Below, piece by piece: positions 4,381 through 6,237 of a DNA stretch of 6,237 nt; position 1 is the stretch's first letter, and every line of letters starts with the position of its first letter. The position numbers and the translations under genes were made by a program. Source of the DNA: Candidatus Saccharibacteria bacterium UBA5152 (lineage in GTDB: Bacteria > Patescibacteriota > Saccharimonadia > Saccharimonadales > UBA4665); NCBI GenBank assembly GCA_002413755.1, contig DHXQ01000002.1:15381-21617 (forward strand), in the 5' to 3' direction. The notes beneath the pieces are model-generated. The model was not told the origin of the DNA. It made no database searches and saw nothing but the letters and a program-made list of their open reading frames with translations.

Positions 4381-5202
4381 ATGTCTTATGAATCACCTTC
4401 CGAACAACACCTTGCACTTACGTTGCTTGATGCAGTTCGTACTCAACAGACCAACCAGATTTTAGCTGATTTCGAACGTACGAGGGTTGAGGACGAGAAG
4501 GCACTCTCGAAAGTAAGCATGCCCGAAGCACTCAGGGCCCAGTCGATGCTATTTATCGAAACGGCCATCAAGCAGGCTGAAAGGCAAGAGAAGGCCAAGA
4601 GTCTACTCGGCAAGGTCGCCAGTCCTTTTAATAATCCACTACGCTTGCCGGGGATTGATGTGTTTTCGCAGCTAGGTCAGTATGTTGGTCACGAGAAGGT
4701 CTATCGCACACCGCTTTTATTGGGTACCGAACCTGAGATTATTGACGGTGTGAGCATGATCCAAGGTTGGGTTTTTGAAGCTGTTTGCTACCGGGCTGAT
4801 GGCGTTCCCAAGGATAGAATTATGCGAATCCATCAAGCGGTGCAAGATACGGACAGCGGCCAGCAGGTCAGACGTGAGCTATACAATGTGTATCCCGAAG
4901 GCTCCTTATGGTCACCGAAAGTTGTTGTACATGCCGATGAATTTACGGAATATGAGAAAGTCGCGGCAGCGGCTCTGAAGGCCGAAGAGCCAGAGTTAGC
5001 CGCAAAAATGGCTAGATGGTACGAAACTGACTATGACACCTGCGCCAAAGACCCTGACCTACACACTCAAAAGTTCGACGATATGTGGAATAAAATTCAT
5101 CACAAGACGTGGGACTATCCTGACGAGCTTTACATTATGCCACTTGGTTTAACGATGCAGGCTATCAAGGCTCTTGGTGCTAAAACAAAGCAAAAATGGT
5201 AA
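4381..5202 (+). CDS. Unrecognised 273-residue soluble protein
   Basis: I do not recognise this protein. It has no signal peptide or membrane segment. Residues 1-80 are strongly helical and charged (many Glu, Lys, Gln, Arg), compatible with a coiled coil or helical bundle. Residues 82-170 are mixed, with PFNNPLRLPGIDVF (82-95) and a likely beta-rich part around GVSMIQGWVFEAVCYRADGV. The C-terminal third is rich in Tyr, Trp and Asp (WYETDYDT, WNKIHHKTWDYPDELY) and ends in a basic KTKQKW. Only two cysteines are present, so a zinc site is unlikely. The start at 4381 lacks a Shine-Dalgarno but follows a promoter-like pair at leaderless distance. Codons are more AT-rich (TTT, AAT, CTT, TAT) than in nadD, the CBS gene or aspS, which may mean recent acquisition, low expression or a lineage-specific gene. 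It appears to be a single-gene unit, with the CBS gene 74 bases upstream and aspS 136 bases downstream. Confidence 0.75.
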   Translation: MSYESPSEQHLALTLLDAVRTQQTNQILADFERTRVEDEKALSKVSMPEALRAQSMLFIETAIKQAERQEKAKSLLGKVASPFNNPLRLPGIDVFSQLGQYVGHEKVYRTPLLLGTEPEIIDGVSMIQGWVFEAVCYRADGVPKDRIMRIHQAVQDTDSGQQVRRELYNVYPEGSLWSPKVVVHADEFTEYEKVAAAALKAEEPELAAKMARWYETDYDTCAKDPDLHTQKFDDMWNKIHHKTWDYPDELYIMPLGLTMQAIKALGAKTKQKW

Positions 5203-5261
5203 AATAACAGTGATGAAACAGTTTTCAGGCCAGTCTAACTTGAATTCACGGGTCGGTGCAC

Positions 5262-5277
5262 GCTAGCCGGCGCTAGT
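5262..5277 (+). terminator. Weak hairpin with short T run between the 273-residue gene and aspS
   Basis: CTAGC (5263-5267) pairs with GCTAG (5272-5276) around a CGGC loop, with an extra G5262-T5277 wobble, and TTT follows (5277-5279). It sits 60 bases after the stop of the 273-residue gene. The stem is short and the T run minimal, so termination would be inefficient. It could equally be a leader structure for aspS. Confidence 0.3.
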
Positions 5278-5338
5278 TTGCATGGATTCGACCCCGCCTG
5301 CGCAGCTGCAATTACCACTAATCAGGACACTAAAATTT

Positions 5339-6237
5339 ATGAGAACACTTACCAAAGACACTGTCGGTCAGGTCGGGCAACAAGTTACCGTCAAAGGCTG
5401 GGTCCAATCGCGCCGCGATCACGGCGGTCTGATTTTTATCGATGTCCGCGACCACACCGGCATCGCCCAATTGGTTATTCAACCGGAAACTGCCGAAGCT
5501 TTCGCAGCGGCCGAGCAACTGCGTGATGAATTCGTGATCAGCGCCAGCGGCCTGGTTCGCGACCGCGGCGAAGGTCTAAAGAATCCCAACATTCCCACCG
5601 GCGGTATCGAGATCAAAGTTGACCAGCTGACTATCCTCAACCGCGCCGATCCATTGCCAATTCAGATTCACAGCGAGTCAAACGAGCAGGGGTTGTCGAA
5701 CGAAGAGCTGCGCCTGAAGTATCGTTATATCGATTTGCGTCGGCCCAAGATGCAGCAGATGCTCAAAAAGCGCGCTGAATATTTTGCCTACATGCGTAAA
5801 TTCATGGAAGCCAATGATTTTACCGAAGTTGCAACGCCGATTTTGGCGAACTCCAGTCCGGAAGGTGCTCGTGACTTTCTGATTCCATCTCGTGTCCATG
5901 CGGGGAAGTTTTACGCCTTGCCACAGGCTCCACAGCAGTTCAAGCAACTGCTGATGGTCGGCGGTGTGCCGCGCTATTATCAGCTGTCGGCCTGTTTCCG
6001 CGACGAAGACCCCCGCGCCGACCGTTTATACGGTGAGTTCTACCAGCTCGACCTGGAAATGTCCTTCGTCGACGACGGTGAAGAAGTCCGTACTACCACC
6101 GAACCGCTGATCAAACAGCTGGTGACAGATTTTGCCGGCAAGAAGCTGCTAACCGAAGACATCCCGCGCATCCCATACGTCGAAGCCATGGAAAAATACG
6201 GCGTCGACAAGCCCGATCTGCGCTACGGCATGGAATT
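5339..6237 (+). CDS. aspS: Aspartyl-tRNA synthetase, N-terminal 299 residues (cut by window end), probably non-discriminating
   Basis: AspRS is a cytoplasmic class IIb synthetase that charges tRNA-Asp with aspartate. The anticodon-binding OB fold covers about 1-105 (VTVKGWVQSRRDHGGLIFIDVRD from 16), then LRLKYRYIDLRRPKM (124-138), motif 1 near FMEANDFTEVATPIL (155-169), the substrate loop SPEGARDFLIPSR (173-185), PQAPQQFKQLLM (195-206), and motif 2 ACFRDEDPRAD (218-228) ending in GEFYQLDLEMSF (232-243). The GEFYQLD form differs from the QPEFTQ of E. coli. The GAD insertion and motif 3 lie beyond the window. His28 in RRDHGG and Gly79 in EGLKNPN match residues linked to non-discriminating bacterial AspRS, which also makes Asp-tRNA-Asn for GatCAB. 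The ATG at 5339 fits the family N-terminus; AGGA (5324-5327) is a weak, distant Shine-Dalgarno. An in-frame ATG at 5282 would add 19 residues without family similarity. Confidence 0.95.
   Translation, partial: MRTLTKDTVGQVGQQVTVKGWVQSRRDHGGLIFIDVRDHTGIAQLVIQPETAEAFAAAEQLRDEFVISASGLVRDRGEGLKNPNIPTGGIEIKVDQLTILNRADPLPIQIHSESNEQGLSNEELRLKYRYIDLRRPKMQQMLKKRAEYFAYMRKFMEANDFTEVATPILANSSPEGARDFLIPSRVHAGKFYALPQAPQQFKQLLMVGGVPRYYQLSACFRDEDPRADRLYGEFYQLDLEMSFVDDGEEVRTTTEPLIKQLVTDFAGKKLLTEDIPRIPYVEAMEKYGVDKPDLRYGME

Noticed and set aside
351..4485. Short shared words such as GAACGTACG (351 and 4476 area) as possible dispersed repeats
   Set aside because: Nine-base matches inside coding sequence are expected by chance, and the flanks do not match.
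5211..5230. TGAAA-CAGT-TTTCA hairpin just after the 273-residue gene as its terminator
   Set aside because: Only five AT-dominated pairs and no T run follow; too weak to call.
5280..5310. TGGATTCGAC (5283-5292 area) resembles the 5' end of tmRNA or a tRNA T-loop
   Set aside because: The flanks cannot form the T-stem or acceptor stem, and aspS begins about 50 bases later, leaving no room for a tmRNA. The match is short and probably chance.

Overview
The window looks like a chromosomal segment of a small-genome bacterium. The best guess is Candidatus Saccharibacteria (TM7) or a related Patescibacteria/CPR lineage. This is inferred from gene style: an unusual CNNM/CorC-like CBS membrane protein, a membrane-anchored DsbA-like thioredoxin, several unrecognised soluble proteins, and an AspRS with non-discriminating residues. 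It is not proven. The first gene fragment ends in UGA and every tryptophan in the complete genes is UGG, so nothing suggests UGA recoding. There is no mobile element, rRNA, tRNA or CRISPR array. Base composition is about balanced, with the gene at 4381-5202 visibly more AT-rich than the rest.

Layout from left to right: the C-terminal end of an unidentified gene (1-150); a non-coding leader with a cobalamin (B12) riboswitch (about 172-330), whose last hairpin contains the Shine-Dalgarno sequence of the next gene; an unrecognised 421-residue protein with a C-terminal Cys/His zinc-ribbon-like tail (336-1601); a 60-residue zinc-ribbon protein (1619-1801) overlapping nadD (1794-2414) by 8 bases; a convergent DsbA-like thioredoxin on the minus strand (2419-3096), only 4 bases from the end of nadD; a divergent CNNM/CorC-like membrane protein with paired CBS domains (3185-4306); an unrecognised 273-residue soluble protein (4381-5202); and the first 299 codons of aspS (5339 to the window end).

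Two themes stand out. First, the B12 riboswitch can be followed from ligand-binding core to output: a perfect 8-bp closing stem, the conserved core, a B12 box, an enlarged L5 loop with 5 bases complementary to the SD-containing hairpin, and a sequestered SD. Yet the controlled gene is not a recognisable B12 transporter, biosynthesis enzyme or B12-independent isozyme. Second, several genes lack a usable Shine-Dalgarno and instead have a promoter-like -35/-10 pair whose -10 ends exactly 6 bases before the ATG (clear at 1619, reasonable at 4381, weak at 3185). That is the geometry of leaderless transcripts. The 421-residue gene and the thioredoxin gene do have strong Shine-Dalgarno sites, so the region seems to mix both initiation modes.

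The genes do not form one pathway. The small zinc-ribbon gene and nadD form a translationally coupled pair. The thioredoxin and the CBS membrane protein share a compact 88-base divergent promoter region and are both envelope proteins. aspS probably starts a separate unit.
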